A stretch of DNA of 38,776 nucleotides from an uncultured Treponema sp. (GCA_900316905.1 ONET01000010.1:1-38776); one strand, 5' to 3'. Counted from the first letter of the stretch, positions 16,039-25,323 are shown. The notes: generated from the letters alone by a model not told the origin. Program-made: numbers and translations.

Positions 16039-17064
16039 ATGACTGTCAGTGAAATTGCTAAAATTGCGGGAGTTTCCACCGGAACCGTTGACCGCGTGAT
16101 GCACAACCGCGGCCGCGTCAGCGACGAGACCCGCCAAAAAATCCTCAAAATCATAGACGAAAACGGCTACAAGCCGGACCCCATCGCGCGCTTCCTTAAA
16201 AAAAAGGGCGACTTTAAAATCGGCGTTTTGATGCCGAGCGTGAACGAAGAGAGCGGCTATTGGCAGGAAATTTACGACGGAATCCAGGAAGCCTGCAAAA
16301 ACGACTACGCATCCTTTGGCTTTAGCGTCCGCCCTTACGAGTTTAAAAGGCCTGACAGAAATTCCTTGCACGAGCAGTTCAAGAAAATGGCCAAGTCGGA
16401 CTGCGCGGCCTTTATCATCGCGCCTGTCATGCAGGAAGAAATTTTGGTCTTGCTGAGCGAGTCGCGGCTATCGTCTCCTTATTGCTTTGTGGACTCGACG
16501 GTGCCCGGCTCCGAGCCCTTGTGCGCCGCGACGCAAAATCCTTTGAGCGCCGGCTTTTTGGCGGCCAAAATCACGCGCCTTTTTTCCAAGGGGGAAGGAA
16601 CCTTTGCCGCGATAAAGCCTTTTTCGGAGTCCTTTAACTTGAACGAGCGGGCGCGCGGCTTTGAAAAATATTTTGAGGAAACGAACAATGGAAGGGCGCT
16701 TCAAAAGGTGGCGCGGGGCGCGGAAAAAAAGCAGATTTACGAAGCCGTCGATTCGCTTGTAAAGGAATGTTCCGACTTGCGCGGCATTTGCATCGTAAAC
16801 AGCGAAGGGCATTTTGTTGGGGAACGGATTTCGGCGCTGGGACTTAAGGACAAGATCGCCGTCACCGGCTTTGACTTGGTTCCGTCCAACAAGGCGGCGA
16901 TACGGAACGGAAAGATCGACGCGCTTATTTCGCAAGACCCAAAAGGCCAGGGCCAGGCGGTGATGAAGGAGATTTACAAAAAAATCGTCCTTCAAAGCGA
17001 CGCGCAAAAAATCATCAGCATGCCCTTGGACATATACTTTAAGGAAAACATTATGGAGGAATAG
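16039..17064 (+). CDS. LacI-family transcriptional regulator with a periplasmic-binding-protein-like sensor domain
   Basis: 341 residues. Residues 1-55 are a LacI helix-turn-helix with hinge: TVSEIAKIAGVSTGTVDRVM, then RGRVSDETRQKILKII and a shortened hinge. Residues 58-335 form a sugar-binding type 1 fold starting FKIGVLMPSVNEESGYWQEI and ending IDALISQDPKGQGQAVMKEI, as in regulators that sense a free sugar. It is the first gene of an operon with an FGGY kinase and an AraD-type epimerase, so the ligand is probably L-arabinose, L-ribulose or a related pentose. A matching palindromic operator lies in its own promoter. The next gene starts 34 bases downstream. Confidence 0.92.
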   Translation: MTVSEIAKIAGVSTGTVDRVMHNRGRVSDETRQKILKIIDENGYKPDPIARFLKKKGDFKIGVLMPSVNEESGYWQEIYDGIQEACKNDYASFGFSVRPYEFKRPDRNSLHEQFKKMAKSDCAAFIIAPVMQEEILVLLSESRLSSPYCFVDSTVPGSEPLCAATQNPLSAGFLAAKITRLFSKGEGTFAAIKPFSESFNLNERARGFEKYFEETNNGRALQKVARGAEKKQIYEAVDSLVKECSDLRGICIVNSEGHFVGERISALGLKDKIAVTGFDLVPSNKAAIRNGKIDALISQDPKGQGQAVMKEIYKKIVLQSDAQKIISMPLDIYFKENIMEE

Positions 17065-17098
17065 CGGCAACTACAGCCGATTGTAAGGAGGACTAAAA

Positions 17099-18679
17099 AT
17101 GACGCAGGCGGAACTTGACTCATCATGCATTGGAATTGAATTTGGCTCGACCAGAATCAAGGCGGTCTTGATTGACGGCTCTTTTAACCCGGCGGCGCAA
17201 GGCGCCTTTGACTGGGAAAATTCTTTGGTCGACGGAGTTTGGACTTACTCGCTGGACTTGGTTCAGAAAGGCTTGCAGACCGCCTTTGCCGAACTAAAGG
17301 CCGACGTTAAAAGCAAGTTTGGGCTGGAACTTAAAAAAGCCCGCGCTCTTGGAATCAGCGCGATGATGCACGGATACCTTGCCTTTGACAAGGACGACAA
17401 CTTGCTCGTTCCATTCCGAACTTGGCGCAACACGATTACAGGCGAGGCCAGCGAAAAGCTTACCGACTTGTTCAACTTTCCGGTGCCGGAACGTTGGAGC
17501 GCCTCGCACTTGTACCAAGCGATTTTAAATGGAGAAAAACACGTTCCCCAAATCGCAAGCATAAACACGCTGGCCGGCTGGGTTCACTTTAAGCTTAGCG
17601 GCCAAAAAGTTTTGGGAATCGGCGACGCTTCGGGAATGTTCCCGATTGACTCCGCCATAAAAAATTACGACAAAAAAATGCTGGCCGCCTTTGACAATCT
17701 TGTGGCCGGTAAAAATTTTCCGTGGAAGTTGGAATCGATTTTGCCGCGCGTTTTGCTTGCAGGCGACAACGCTGGAACGTTGACAGACGCGGGCGCCAAG
17801 TTCTTGGATCCTACGGGAACCTTTGAGGCCGGATGCCTCCTCGCTCCTCCTGAAGGCGACGCCGGAACCGGAATGGTCGCGACAAACAGCGTGGCGGCCA
17901 GAACCGGAAACGTCAGCGCGGGAACATCAGTCTTCGCTATGGTCGTTTTGGAAAAGCCCTTGAGCGCGGCCTACAAAAACCAAATAGACATTGTCCAGAC
18001 CCCGGACGGAAGCGCCGCCGCAATGGCCCACGCCAACAACTGCACCGGCGAATACGACAAGTGGATAAAATTGTTCGGAAGCGCGGCCACGGCCTTGGGC
18101 GCCAATTTTTCAAAGGGCCAGCTTTACGACACTTTGCTGGGATTGGCTTTAAACGGCGACAAAGATTGCGGCGGCTTGGTTCCTTACAATTACATTTCGG
18201 GCGAGTCAATCACCGGCTTTGCAAGCGGCCGCCCGCTTTTTGTCAGGACGCAAAACGCAAACTTCACTTTGGAAAATTTCATGCGCGCCCAATTGTTCAC
18301 CGCGCTGGGAGCCTTGCGCGCCGGCATGGACATTTTGTTTGAAAAAGAAAAAGTCGCGCTGGACTCGCTTACGGGGCACGGAGGCTTCTTTAAGACTGCC
18401 GGCGTGGGCGCCAAAATCATGGCGGCCGCGATGCACACCGCGGTAAGCTCGATGAAAACGGCGGGCGAGGGCGGGCCTTGGGGCATGGCGCTTTTGGCCG
18501 CCTACGCTTCCGACAAAAAGGGAATGAGCCTTGGCGATTGGCTTAACAAGGTTGTCTTTGCCAGCGCGGAAGTCACAAAGACCGCTCCCGACGCGGCGGA
18601 CGTTGAAGGCTTTAACAAGTTCTTCGCCAACTACAAAAAAGGCCTTGCGGTGGAAAAAGCCGCTGTGGACAATTTTTAA
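17099..18679 (+). CDS. FGGY-family carbohydrate kinase, probably a ribulokinase
   Basis: 526 residues. FGGY kinases phosphorylate sugars; the neighbour AraD uses L-ribulose-5-phosphate, so L-ribulose is the likely substrate. [18 protein letters not shown] is the N-terminal phosphate-1 loop of the actin-like ATPase fold, [12 protein letters not shown] and FRTWRNTIT line the sugar site, [22 protein letters not shown] lies at the domain junction (first 20 residues quoted: [20 protein letters not shown]), and [21 protein letters not shown] is the adenosine-binding segment (quoted in part). Length fits the longer bacterial FGGY proteins found with araD. The ATG follows AAGGAGG, and the next gene begins 13 bases after the stop. 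Confidence 0.9.
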   Translation: MTQAELDSSCIGIEFGSTRIKAVLIDGSFNPAAQGAFDWENSLVDGVWTYSLDLVQKGLQTAFAELKADVKSKFGLELKKARALGISAMMHGYLAFDKDDNLLVPFRTWRNTITGEASEKLTDLFNFPVPERWSASHLYQAILNGEKHVPQIASINTLAGWVHFKLSGQKVLGIGDASGMFPIDSAIKNYDKKMLAAFDNLVAGKNFPWKLESILPRVLLAGDNAGTLTDAGAKFLDPTGTFEAGCLLAPPEGDAGTGMVATNSVAARTGNVSAGTSVFAMVVLEKPLSAAYKNQIDIVQTPDGSAAAMAHANNCTGEYDKWIKLFGSAATALGANFSKGQLYDTLLGLALNGDKDCGGLVPYNYISGESITGFASGRPLFVRTQNANFTLENFMRAQLFTALGALRAGMDILFEKEKVALDSLTGHGGFFKTAGVGAKIMAAAMHTAVSSMKTAGEGGPWGMALLAAYASDKKGMSLGDWLNKVVFASAEVTKTAPDAADVEGFNKFFANYKKGLAVEKAAVDNF

Positions 18680-18692
18680 GGAGATTTTTTTT

Positions 18693-19409
18693 ATGTCAGC
18701 GTATCAGTCATTAAAAGAAGAGGCCTACGAGGCCAACATGCAAATACCGGCGCAGCGTTTGGCGCTTTACACTTGGGGAAACGTGAGCGCCTTTGACAAG
18801 GACAAGGGCGTCTTCGCCATCAAGCCGTCAGGCGTTCCCTACGAAAAGCTTGCGCCTGACTCGATGGTCGTCCTTGACCTTGAAGGAAATCGCGTCGAGG
18901 GAAGCCTTAATCCGTCGAGCGACACGCCGACGCACATTGTTTTGTACAAAAAATTCGCGGTGGAAGGCGGCGCCAAAATCGGCGGAATCATCCACACGCA
19001 TTCGACGGCGGCGGTCTCTTGGGCGCAGGCGCTAAAAGCCGTTCCGCTTTTTGGAACGACCCACGCCGACCACATCCAGACCGCCGTTCCCTGCACGCCC
19101 TACCTTTCCAAAGAAATGGTCGAGCGCGACTACGAAAAGGAAACAGGCAACGCGATTGTCCAGCACTTTGAAGGCCTAAAGCTGAATCCGTCGGAAGTTA
19201 CGATGGTTTTGGTCGGCGGCCACGGACCCTTTGCCTGGGGAAGCGACGCGCAAAAGGCTGTCTACAACGCCGCCGTCTTGGAAGAAGTTTGCAAGATGGC
19301 TCTGAACACGCTGGCGATAAATCCCGGCGCCCAGCCGCTCCCGGACTACATCATAAAAAAGCACTACGAGCGAAAGCACGGGCCCAACGCCTATTACGGA
19401 CAGAAGTAA
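18693..19409 (+). CDS. araD: L-ribulose-5-phosphate 4-epimerase (class II aldolase fold)
   Basis: 238 residues, near the 231 of E. coli AraD. It turns L-ribulose-5-phosphate into D-xylulose-5-phosphate, which enters the pentose phosphate pathway. YTWGNVSAFD, IKPSGVPYEKL and SSDTPTHIVLY are substrate-site motifs. Zinc ligands are the two His of IIHTHSTAAVSWAQA and the His of GGHGPFAWG; HADH is also present. I chose the ATG at 18693 behind AAGGAG instead of a long in-frame extension that lies inside the kinase gene. Last gene of the operon, closed by a strong terminator. Confidence 0.94.
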   Translation: MSAYQSLKEEAYEANMQIPAQRLALYTWGNVSAFDKDKGVFAIKPSGVPYEKLAPDSMVVLDLEGNRVEGSLNPSSDTPTHIVLYKKFAVEGGAKIGGIIHTHSTAAVSWAQALKAVPLFGTTHADHIQTAVPCTPYLSKEMVERDYEKETGNAIVQHFEGLKLNPSEVTMVLVGGHGPFAWGSDAQKAVYNAAVLEEVCKMALNTLAINPGAQPLPDYIIKKHYERKHGPNAYYGQK

Positions 19410-19442
19410 AAAAAATCCGCGGCAGCTGCCGCGGATTTTTTT
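19409..19442. terminator. Bidirectional rho-independent terminator
   Basis: A 34-bp perfect palindrome: A-run, TCCGCGGCAG, its reverse complement CTGCCGCGGA, T-run. It lies between the convergent araD and NYN genes and should stop transcription from both sides. Confidence 0.95.
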
Positions 19443-19449
19443 GTCTTGC

Positions 19450-20250
19450 TTACTTTGGCCGGTATTGCATTCGCGCGTAGCGGCTGTTGCGTTCCGACGG
19501 AAGCTTTTGAAGCTCAAAGTCGTCCTTTAGGTAAAGGATGATGTCGGAAAGTTTTCTAAAGCCGTAGTCCAGGGTGTCAAAGCCTGGGTCTTGGCGCTTG
19601 AAGAAGTTTCCCGCGGCGCTGACGTCGGCCCAGCCGTCTTCGGCGGCGTACTTTTCGTAGGCGTTGGTCAAGAGCTTGAAGATTTTCCTAAACTGGCGGT
19701 CGGTCATTTTGTCGCCGGGCGATTTTCTAAAGAAGGCGCTGCGGACTTTTGTCACCTTGTGCTTGGTCTTTGAGTCGTCGGCCTTTTCTTCAGCTTCCTC
19801 CTCCTCGTCGTCGGTCAAGTTTTCAATGTAGATAAAGTCGTCGCAAGCGTTGACGAATGACGGCGGCGTCTTTTTTTGGCCCACGCCAAAAACGTAAATC
19901 TGGCTTTCGCGCAATCTTGTGGCCAACTTTGTAAAGTCTGAGTCGCTTGTGACAAGCGCGATCGAGTCGTACTTGTCGGTGTAGAGCAAGTCCATCGCGT
20001 CTATTATCATCGCCGAGTCGCTGGAATTCTTTCCCTGCGTGTAGGCGAACTGCTGGATTGGAATAATCGCGTTGTCGTTTAGGTCGCGCTTCCAATTCTT
20101 TAAGTGCTCCGAAGAAAAGTCTCCGTAAGCGCGCTTGGTTATGATGTGGCCGTGAACGGCGATTTCCTGCAAAATCAACTTTAGTTTTTTTCCGGGCGTG
20201 TTGTCCGCGTCAATCAAAACGGCAATGCTTTTTTCGCTTGTTTCTTCCAT
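19450..20250 (-). CDS. NYN-domain (DUF88/LabA-like) putative RNase with a C-terminal OST-HTH/LOTUS-like domain
   Basis: 266 residues. Residues about 8-150 form a PIN-like NYN domain: IAVLIDADNTPGKKL holds the first acidic residues, SSDSAMIIDAMDLLY the second and ALVTSDSDFTKLATRL the third, a complete metal-binding acidic set, so it is likely a metal-dependent RNase. An acidic linker (DDEEEEAEEKADD) follows, then a region (about 185-265, with LLTNAYEKYAAEDGWADVSA and LDYGFRKLSDIILYL) that fits an OST-HTH/LOTUS RNA-binding domain. I use the ATG at 20250, seven bases after GGAG; a longer in-frame start is possible. Stands alone; target unknown. Confidence 0.87.
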   Translation of the reverse strand: MEETSEKSIAVLIDADNTPGKKLKLILQEIAVHGHIITKRAYGDFSSEHLKNWKRDLNDNAIIPIQQFAYTQGKNSSDSAMIIDAMDLLYTDKYDSIALVTSDSDFTKLATRLRESQIYVFGVGQKKTPPSFVNACDDFIYIENLTDDEEEEAEEKADDSKTKHKVTKVRSAFFRKSPGDKMTDRQFRKIFKLLTNAYEKYAAEDGWADVSAAGNFFKRQDPGFDTLDYGFRKLSDIILYLKDDFELQKLPSERNSRYARMQYRPK

Positions 20251-20351
20251 ATATAATCTCCGTGGGGAAGTATAGCGCAAACGCGGACGGGGTTCAACGG
20301 CGGGGCGTTACATCACTTCGTTCTGTTTTGTTATAGGTAATTTATTAAATT

Positions 20352-20457
20352 GCGCTCTTGCGAGCGCTGACAATGCGGGGTTTTAGGGGCGGCGCCCCTA
20401 GGAGTGGGGGCAGCGGAAAACGCCGAAGGCGGTTGGAGCGAGGGGGCGGCCGCCCCC
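20352..20457. repeat. Hairpin-rich intergenic element
   Basis: The 230 bases between the NYN and GH5 genes hold three strong dyads: GCGCTC/GAGCGC (20352-20367), TAGGGGCG-G-CGCCCCTA (20384-20400) and the palindrome GGGGGCGGCCGCCCCC (20442-20457). Such G/C-rich clusters look like dispersed extragenic repeats. No clear promoter for GH5 was found; CATAATG near 20488 is the best -10 candidate. Confidence 0.5.
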
Positions 20458-20513
20458 GCAAAATGCGGCTAGACTAAAATTCCGCCATAATGTAAACTGA
20501 GCGCGAGGCATTT

Positions 20514-21542
20514 ATGAAAAAATTTATTGGCTACGAAAAGGGCGTTAATTTTGGCGGATGGCTTTCGCAGTGCTCGGAGTACACGGACGAGCATTACAAG
20601 ACCTTCATTGTTGAAAGCGATTTTGAAAAGGTTGCGGCATGGGGAGTTGACCATGTTCGCGTGCCGGTTGACTGGCAGGTTTTTCAGCGCGAGGACGGAA
20701 CTTTTATCGAAAGCGGTTTTTCCTACGTTGACAACGCGATTTTATGGGCGAAGGAAAACAAGCTGAACTTGATTTTGGACTTGCACAAAACTTTGGGCTA
20801 TTCCTTTGACGCGGGCGAAGAAAAGAACAATTTTTTTGCAAACGAAAAGCTCCACGCGCATTTTTACGCTTTGTGGGAAGAGTTTTCAAAGCGCTACGTT
20901 AAATACGAAGACATGATGGCCTTTGAGCTTTTGAACGAAGTCACCTCTCCGTCTTACAGCGACGCGTGGAACAAAATTTCCGCCAAGGCGATTGAGACAA
21001 TCAGAAAGCATTCAAAGACGATAAAGATTTTGATCGGCGGATATTGGAACAATTCGATTGACTCTCTAAAAGATTTGCTTCCGCCCGCCGACGAAAACAT
21101 CGTCTACAACTTCCACTGCTACGACCCGCTTATGTTCACGCACCAGGGCGCGATTTGGATTTCTGGAATTCCCGCTGATTTTAGGTTGGCCTATCCTGCG
21201 TCATTCAAGGCGCACAACGACGCGGCGCGGTCTCTAGGTTTTCCGGATTTTGTAAGCCATGTCGAAGACGAGTCAAAAACATACGGCGCGGACTTTTTTG
21301 TCCAAAAGTGGCAGGCCGGCCTTAAGGTTTGCCAGGAGCGCGACGTTCCCATTTACTGCGGCGAGTACGGCGTGATTGACCGCGCGACTCCAGAGCAAAC
21401 GCTTGCCTGGTACAAGGACATCAACGCCGCGTTTAAAAAATGCGGAATCGGCCGCGCCGCTTGGAACTACAAGCTGATGGACTTTGGCCTAAGCGACGAT
21501 CGCATGAAGGGCGTTATCGGCGAATTGGTGAAGTATCTCTGA
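20514..21542 (+). CDS. Glycoside hydrolase family 5 enzyme, cytoplasmic
   Basis: 342 residues, a single catalytic domain. Signatures: GVNFGGWLSQ, DHVRVPVDW, LILDLHKTLGY, FELLNEVTSP with the acid/base Glu (about 140), YNFHCYDPLMFTHQG, and PIYCGEYGVID with the nucleophile Glu (about 284); AAWNYKLMDFG near the end. There is no signal peptide, so it probably acts inside the cell on imported beta-linked oligosaccharides (glucan or mannan type, not decidable here). The ATG is behind GCGAGG. The stop overlaps the start of the WYL regulator gene (TGATG), which suggests that the regulator is co-expressed with, and may respond to, this pathway. Confidence 0.9.
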   Translation: MKKFIGYEKGVNFGGWLSQCSEYTDEHYKTFIVESDFEKVAAWGVDHVRVPVDWQVFQREDGTFIESGFSYVDNAILWAKENKLNLILDLHKTLGYSFDAGEEKNNFFANEKLHAHFYALWEEFSKRYVKYEDMMAFELLNEVTSPSYSDAWNKISAKAIETIRKHSKTIKILIGGYWNNSIDSLKDLLPPADENIVYNFHCYDPLMFTHQGAIWISGIPADFRLAYPASFKAHNDAARSLGFPDFVSHVEDESKTYGADFFVQKWQAGLKVCQERDVPIYCGEYGVIDRATPEQTLAWYKDINAAFKKCGIGRAAWNYKLMDFGLSDDRMKGVIGELVKYL

Positions 21543-22603
21543 TGGCAAAAGAAAGAGAAGACAAGGTAAGGACTCACCGCTTGCTTCAAATGGACAAGTG
21601 GATAATAAGCGGCTCGTATCCCAGCATCGAAAAAATGAAGGCGGAATACGGAGTGTCGCGCCGCACCGTCCTTCGCGACATTGAATTTTTACGCGACCGC
21701 TACAAGGCGCCTCTTGAGTATGACAAGGAGCGCGGCGGCTACTATTACACGGATCCGGCCTTCATGATTCAAAACGTGTTCTTGACCGAAGGCGACTTGT
21801 TCACCGTCTCTACTGTGATGCCGCTTTTGGAGCAATACAAGAACACGCCGCTTGAAGATTCGTTCAGAAGAATAATGGCCAAAATCGCGGAGATGCTTCC
21901 GCGGCAGGTCAGCGTTGACGCTTCGTTTTTGAACAAGGACGTTTCTTTTATTTCCGACCCGCTTCCAAAAATCGAGCCGCGCATTTTTGAGGCCGTCTTT
22001 AAGGCGCTAAGGTCACGGCGCGTCGCCCGCTTTGACTACAAGAGCTCTGGAAGTTCCGTCTACAAGAAAAAAACTTTTGACGCCTACCATGTCGTTTGCC
22101 AAAAGGGCTCTTGGTATGTGATTGGCTTTGACCACGACGCGGTTTATGACAAGGGCGGCGCGAAAAAGCCAGGCAAAAAAGACGGAGCAAAAAGTTCCGC
22201 AAGCAAGGCTGCAAAAAAAGGCGCCGTCCGCATTTACGCGCTTTCTAGGATTAGGTCGGTGGAACTTTTGGCTGAGCGCTTTGTCGTTGACAAAAACTTT
22301 GACTTGGAAAAGAACATAGACTTGTCTTTTGGCGTTTGGAACAATCCAGCGCCGCCTGAAGAATTTGAAATCCTCTTTGAGCCGCGCCTTGCCAACTACG
22401 TCACAGAGCGCGAATGGCACAAGAGCCAAAAGATAAAGGCCAACAAGGACGGAAGCGTCACGCTTAAATTCAAGAGCAACCAAAAGGAAATCGTTCTTAG
22501 CTGGGTGATGGGCTTTGGCTCTAGCGCCAAAGCGATAAAGCCCGCATGGCTGGCCGAACAAATCCGTTCCGACGCAAAAAGAGTGGCCGCGCTCTATAAA
22601 TAA
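21542..22603 (+). CDS. WYL-domain transcriptional regulator (YafY type)
   Basis: 353 residues. Residues 1-70 are a winged helix (HRLLQMDKWIISGSYPS, then YGVSRRTVLRDIEFLRDRY). Residues about 160-290 form a WYL domain (FKALRSRRVARFDYKS, GSWYVIGFDHD), and about 295-350 the WCX C-terminal extension (FEPRLANYVTEREWHKSQK). WYL domains sense small ligands or nucleic acid. An unusual Lys/Ala-rich insert (GGAKKPGKKDGAKSSASKAA) interrupts the WYL core near residues 203-225. I chose the ATG at 21542 that overlaps the GH5 stop; a longer frame upstream lies inside GH5. Confidence 0.9.
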   Translation: MAKEREDKVRTHRLLQMDKWIISGSYPSIEKMKAEYGVSRRTVLRDIEFLRDRYKAPLEYDKERGGYYYTDPAFMIQNVFLTEGDLFTVSTVMPLLEQYKNTPLEDSFRRIMAKIAEMLPRQVSVDASFLNKDVSFISDPLPKIEPRIFEAVFKALRSRRVARFDYKSSGSSVYKKKTFDAYHVVCQKGSWYVIGFDHDAVYDKGGAKKPGKKDGAKSSASKAAKKGAVRIYALSRIRSVELLAERFVVDKNFDLEKNIDLSFGVWNNPAPPEEFEILFEPRLANYVTEREWHKSQKIKANKDGSVTLKFKSNQKEIVLSWVMGFGSSAKAIKPAWLAEQIRSDAKRVAALYK

Positions 22604-22607
22604 TTGC

Positions 22608-22659
22608 AAAAAAAATATTTTTGCGGTGACATTGCATGACACCCATAGCGCGCTATAAT
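22608..22659 (+). promoter_or_regulatory. Promoter/operator module, copy A
   Basis: AAAAAAATATTTTT, then the dyad GGTGACAT-N3-ATGACACC (22625-22643) plus C, nine bases and TATAAT (22654-22659). No good -35 hexamer is present; the dyad covers that position. The same module occurs at 25959-26010 with identical dyad-to-TATAAT spacing. It drives the ADP-ribosylglycohydrolase-polymerase operon. Confidence 0.75.
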
Positions 22660-22684
22660 ACGCGGGAAAAGAAGGAGGCTGAAT

Positions 22685-23926
22685 GTGTACGGAGCGATTT
22701 TAGGCGATGTGATTGGAGCGCCGTTTGAGTTTGACCGCGGAAACAAGTCAAAGGAATTTCCGCTTTTTGCGGAAAGGCCTGATTTTACCGACGACACTGT
22801 CATGACAATCGCGGTGTGCGACGGAATCCTAAAGGCCGGCTTGGACTCAGGCGAAAATGAAATAAAGAGAGCGATTGTAAAGGCCATGCACGGATGGGCT
22901 GAAAAATATCCTTTCCGAGGCTACGGCGGAAGGTTTTTTGATTGGCTTGTAAAAAAGAGCGAGGAGCCTTACGGCAGTTTTGGAAACGGCTCGGCCATGC
23001 GAGTTTCCAGCGCGGGCTGGCTTTTTGAAAGCTTGGAGCGGACGCGGGAAGTCGCGCGATGGAGCGCGGAAGTCACCCACAACCATCCCGAAGGCGTGAA
23101 GGGCGCGGAAAGCGTCGCGGCCGCCATTTGGCTTTCGCGTAACGGAAAGAGCAAGGATGAAGTCAAGGAATATGTCGCGCGCGAGTTTGGCTACGACCTA
23201 AGCAGAACTTGCGACCAAATCAGGCCGACCTACCGCCATGTGGAAAGTTGCCAGGAAACGGTTCCGCAAGCGTTCGCCGCTTTTTTTGAAGGAAATGATT
23301 TTGAAGACGTTGTAAGGACCGCTGTGAGCTTGGGCGGAGACTCTGACACTCTTACCGACATCGCGGCGGCGATGGCCGAAGCCTTTTACGGCGTTCCCGA
23401 AAATTTAAAGGAACGCGCGCTTGAGCTTTTGCCAAGCGACATGCGCGATGTTTTAAAGGCGTTTGAAGAAAAGCTTTTTTCCAAAAAATCTTTTTACGGC
23501 TGGCAGGACGCGGATTGCGCTCCGGTAAATCCGGCCTATTCAAAAATAAAAAATCCCCGGCAGCTCTACGATTTGCTGTCTGGAATTTGGAGCGCCCAAA
23601 CTTGCGCGCCGAGAATGAGGCAGGACTGGACGCCAGAAAACAAGACGCTTGGCCAGTGCTCGATCACGGCCTTTTTGGCGCAAGACATTTTTGGCGGAAA
23701 AGTCTACGGCATACTTCGCGACGGCGGAAACTACCACTGCTACAACGTCGTTCCGACCGCAAGCGGCGACCGCCTCTTTGACCTTACAAGCGAGCAGTTT
23801 GGCGACGAAAAACTTTGCTACCAAAACAACCCCGAGCAGTTCCGCGACGTTCACTTTGCAAAAGAAGAAAAGCGCCTTCGCTACGAAGCCCTTAAGGCGG
23901 AACTGGAAAAGGCGCTTGGACTATAG
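22685..23926 (+). CDS. ADP-ribosylglycohydrolase fused to a YunG-like domain
   Basis: 413 residues, two domains. Residues 1-255 are a DraG/ARH-type ADP-ribosylglycohydrolase, which removes ADP-ribose from macromolecules: YGAILGDVIGAPFEF, FTDDTVMTIAV (metal-binding Asp pair), YGSFGNGSAMRVSSAG, VTHNHPEGVKGA and SLGGDSDTLTDIAAAMAEA (second metal site). Residues about 275-400 resemble the YunG family: LYDLLSGIWSAQTCAP, QDWTPENKTLGQCSITA, GGNYHCYNVV and RLFDLTSEQF, with a Cys and a His that could be catalytic. The start is a GTG at 22685 after GGAGG; an ATG two bases earlier is out of frame. Eight bases separate it from the polymerase gene. Confidence 0.9.
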   Translation: MYGAILGDVIGAPFEFDRGNKSKEFPLFAERPDFTDDTVMTIAVCDGILKAGLDSGENEIKRAIVKAMHGWAEKYPFRGYGGRFFDWLVKKSEEPYGSFGNGSAMRVSSAGWLFESLERTREVARWSAEVTHNHPEGVKGAESVAAAIWLSRNGKSKDEVKEYVAREFGYDLSRTCDQIRPTYRHVESCQETVPQAFAAFFEGNDFEDVVRTAVSLGGDSDTLTDIAAAMAEAFYGVPENLKERALELLPSDMRDVLKAFEEKLFSKKSFYGWQDADCAPVNPAYSKIKNPRQLYDLLSGIWSAQTCAPRMRQDWTPENKTLGQCSITAFLAQDIFGGKVYGILRDGGNYHCYNVVPTASGDRLFDLTSEQFGDEKLCYQNNPEQFRDVHFAKEEKRLRYEALKAELEKALGL

Positions 23927-23934
23927 GCCGCCCC

Positions 23935-25323
23935 ATGCAAGCCAAGACCTATATCGCGATTGACCTAAAATCTTTTTACGCCTCGGTTGAGTGCCGCGAG
24001 CGCGGATTGGATCCGCTGACGGCAAAGCTTGTTGTGGCCGACAAAAGCCGCACAAGCAAGACGATTTGCCTTGCGGTTAGCCCCGCGCTAAAGGCTTACG
24101 GGCTTGGCGGCCGTTGCAGGCTTTTTGAGGTTGAGGCCAAGGCGCGCGAGGTAAAGCGGCAGACCGGAAAGGACTTGGAATACATCACGGCCGTTCCGCG
24201 AATGGCGCTTTACATAAAGTATTCCACCGACATTTACAACGTCTACCTAAAATATTTCGCGCCAGAGGACATTCACGTTTATTCGATTGACGAAGTTTTT
24301 ATCGACGCGACAAGCTACCTTGCGCTCTACAAGACAGGCGTGCGCGAGCTTGCGGTAAAAGTCATCCACGACGTTTTGGACGCGACCGGAATAACGGCCA
24401 CGGCTGGAATCGCGCCCAACCTTTACTTGGCAAAAATCGCGATGGACATTGTGGCAAAGCATATTCCCGCCGACAAGGACGGAGTGAGAATCGCGGAACT
24501 TGACGAAATTTCCTACAGAAAAAAATTGTGGAGCCACCAGCCGCTCACGGATTTTTGGAGGGTGGGAAACGGAACCGCGCGCAGGCTTGAAAAATATTTT
24601 TTGCGCACGATGGGAGACGTGGCACGCCTTTCGTTAAAGAACCCCAATCTTTTGTACAAGGAATTTGGAATTGACGCGGAGATTTTAATCGACCACGCTT
24701 GGGGAGTCGAGCCAGTGGGAATGAAGGAAATCAAGGGCTACAAGACGCAAGCCAAAAGCCTTGGAAGCGGGCAAGTCCTTCACGAGCCGTACGATTACGA
24801 AAAGACAAAAATCATCGTGCGCGAAATGGCCGAGCTTTTGGCGCTGGACTTGTTCAAGAAAAAGCTTGTGGCAAATTCCATCACGCTTTCTATAAACTAC
24901 GATGCGCAAACTTTGGGCAAGGACGATTTTGACGGCGAAGTTGTCTATGACTATTACGGCCGCCCTGTTCCAAAGCCTGCGGGAGGGAGCCTTTCTCTTG
25001 GAACGCACAGCAATTCCTCCAAGCTGATTGTTGAAAGCTTTGTCTCTCTTTTTGAACGGATCGCAAATCCCAAATATCTTGTCCGCCGCGTGAACGTTTG
25101 CGCCAACAACACGATTCCAGAAAGCCTGCGCGAGCCAAGCCTTTTTGACGGAATGGAGGCGGAGGCGCTTGGCATAAAGCCCGGACAGGAGGAGAGCCTT
25201 CAAAGCGCCAGACTAAAAATCATCGGCAAGTTTGGAAAGAACGCGATTTTAAAAGGAATGAATTTGCAGGAAGGCGCCACGACCCGCGACCGCAACGAGC
25301 AAATCGGAGGGCACAAGGCATGA
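23935..25323 (+). CDS. Y-family DNA polymerase (DinB/UmuC type, lesion bypass)
   Basis: 462 residues. It copies across damaged DNA without proofreading. YIAIDLKSFYASVECRERG is the first catalytic Asp motif, VYSIDEVFIDAT the SIDE(V) motif with the second acidic pair, and TATAGIAPNLYLAKIAMD follows. Helix-hairpin-helix (FWRVGNGTARRLEKY) and little-finger regions are complete. It is closer to the UmuC/UvrX group that has a YolD-like partner than to short DinB. It is second in an operon led by the ADP-ribosylglycohydrolase; the next small gene overlaps its stop (ATGA). A weak ribosome site suggests coupling to the upstream gene. Confidence 0.93.
   Translation: MQAKTYIAIDLKSFYASVECRERGLDPLTAKLVVADKSRTSKTICLAVSPALKAYGLGGRCRLFEVEAKAREVKRQTGKDLEYITAVPRMALYIKYSTDIYNVYLKYFAPEDIHVYSIDEVFIDATSYLALYKTGVRELAVKVIHDVLDATGITATAGIAPNLYLAKIAMDIVAKHIPADKDGVRIAELDEISYRKKLWSHQPLTDFWRVGNGTARRLEKYFLRTMGDVARLSLKNPNLLYKEFGIDAEILIDHAWGVEPVGMKEIKGYKTQAKSLGSGQVLHEPYDYEKTKIIVREMAELLALDLFKKKLVANSITLSINYDAQTLGKDDFDGEVVYDYYGRPVPKPAGGSLSLGTHSNSSKLIVESFVSLFERIANPKYLVRRVNVCANNTIPESLREPSLFDGMEAEALGIKPGQEESLQSARLKIIGKFGKNAILKGMNLQEGATTRDRNEQIGGHKA

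Noticed and set aside
18531..18692. A 54-residue N-terminal extension of the AraD-type epimerase
   Set aside because: It lies entirely inside the kinase gene in another frame; the ATG at 18693 has a good ribosome site and fits family length.
20340..20460. A CRISPR array or terminator pair in the hairpin-rich region
   Set aside because: The dyads differ from one another, have no regular spacing and no T-runs.
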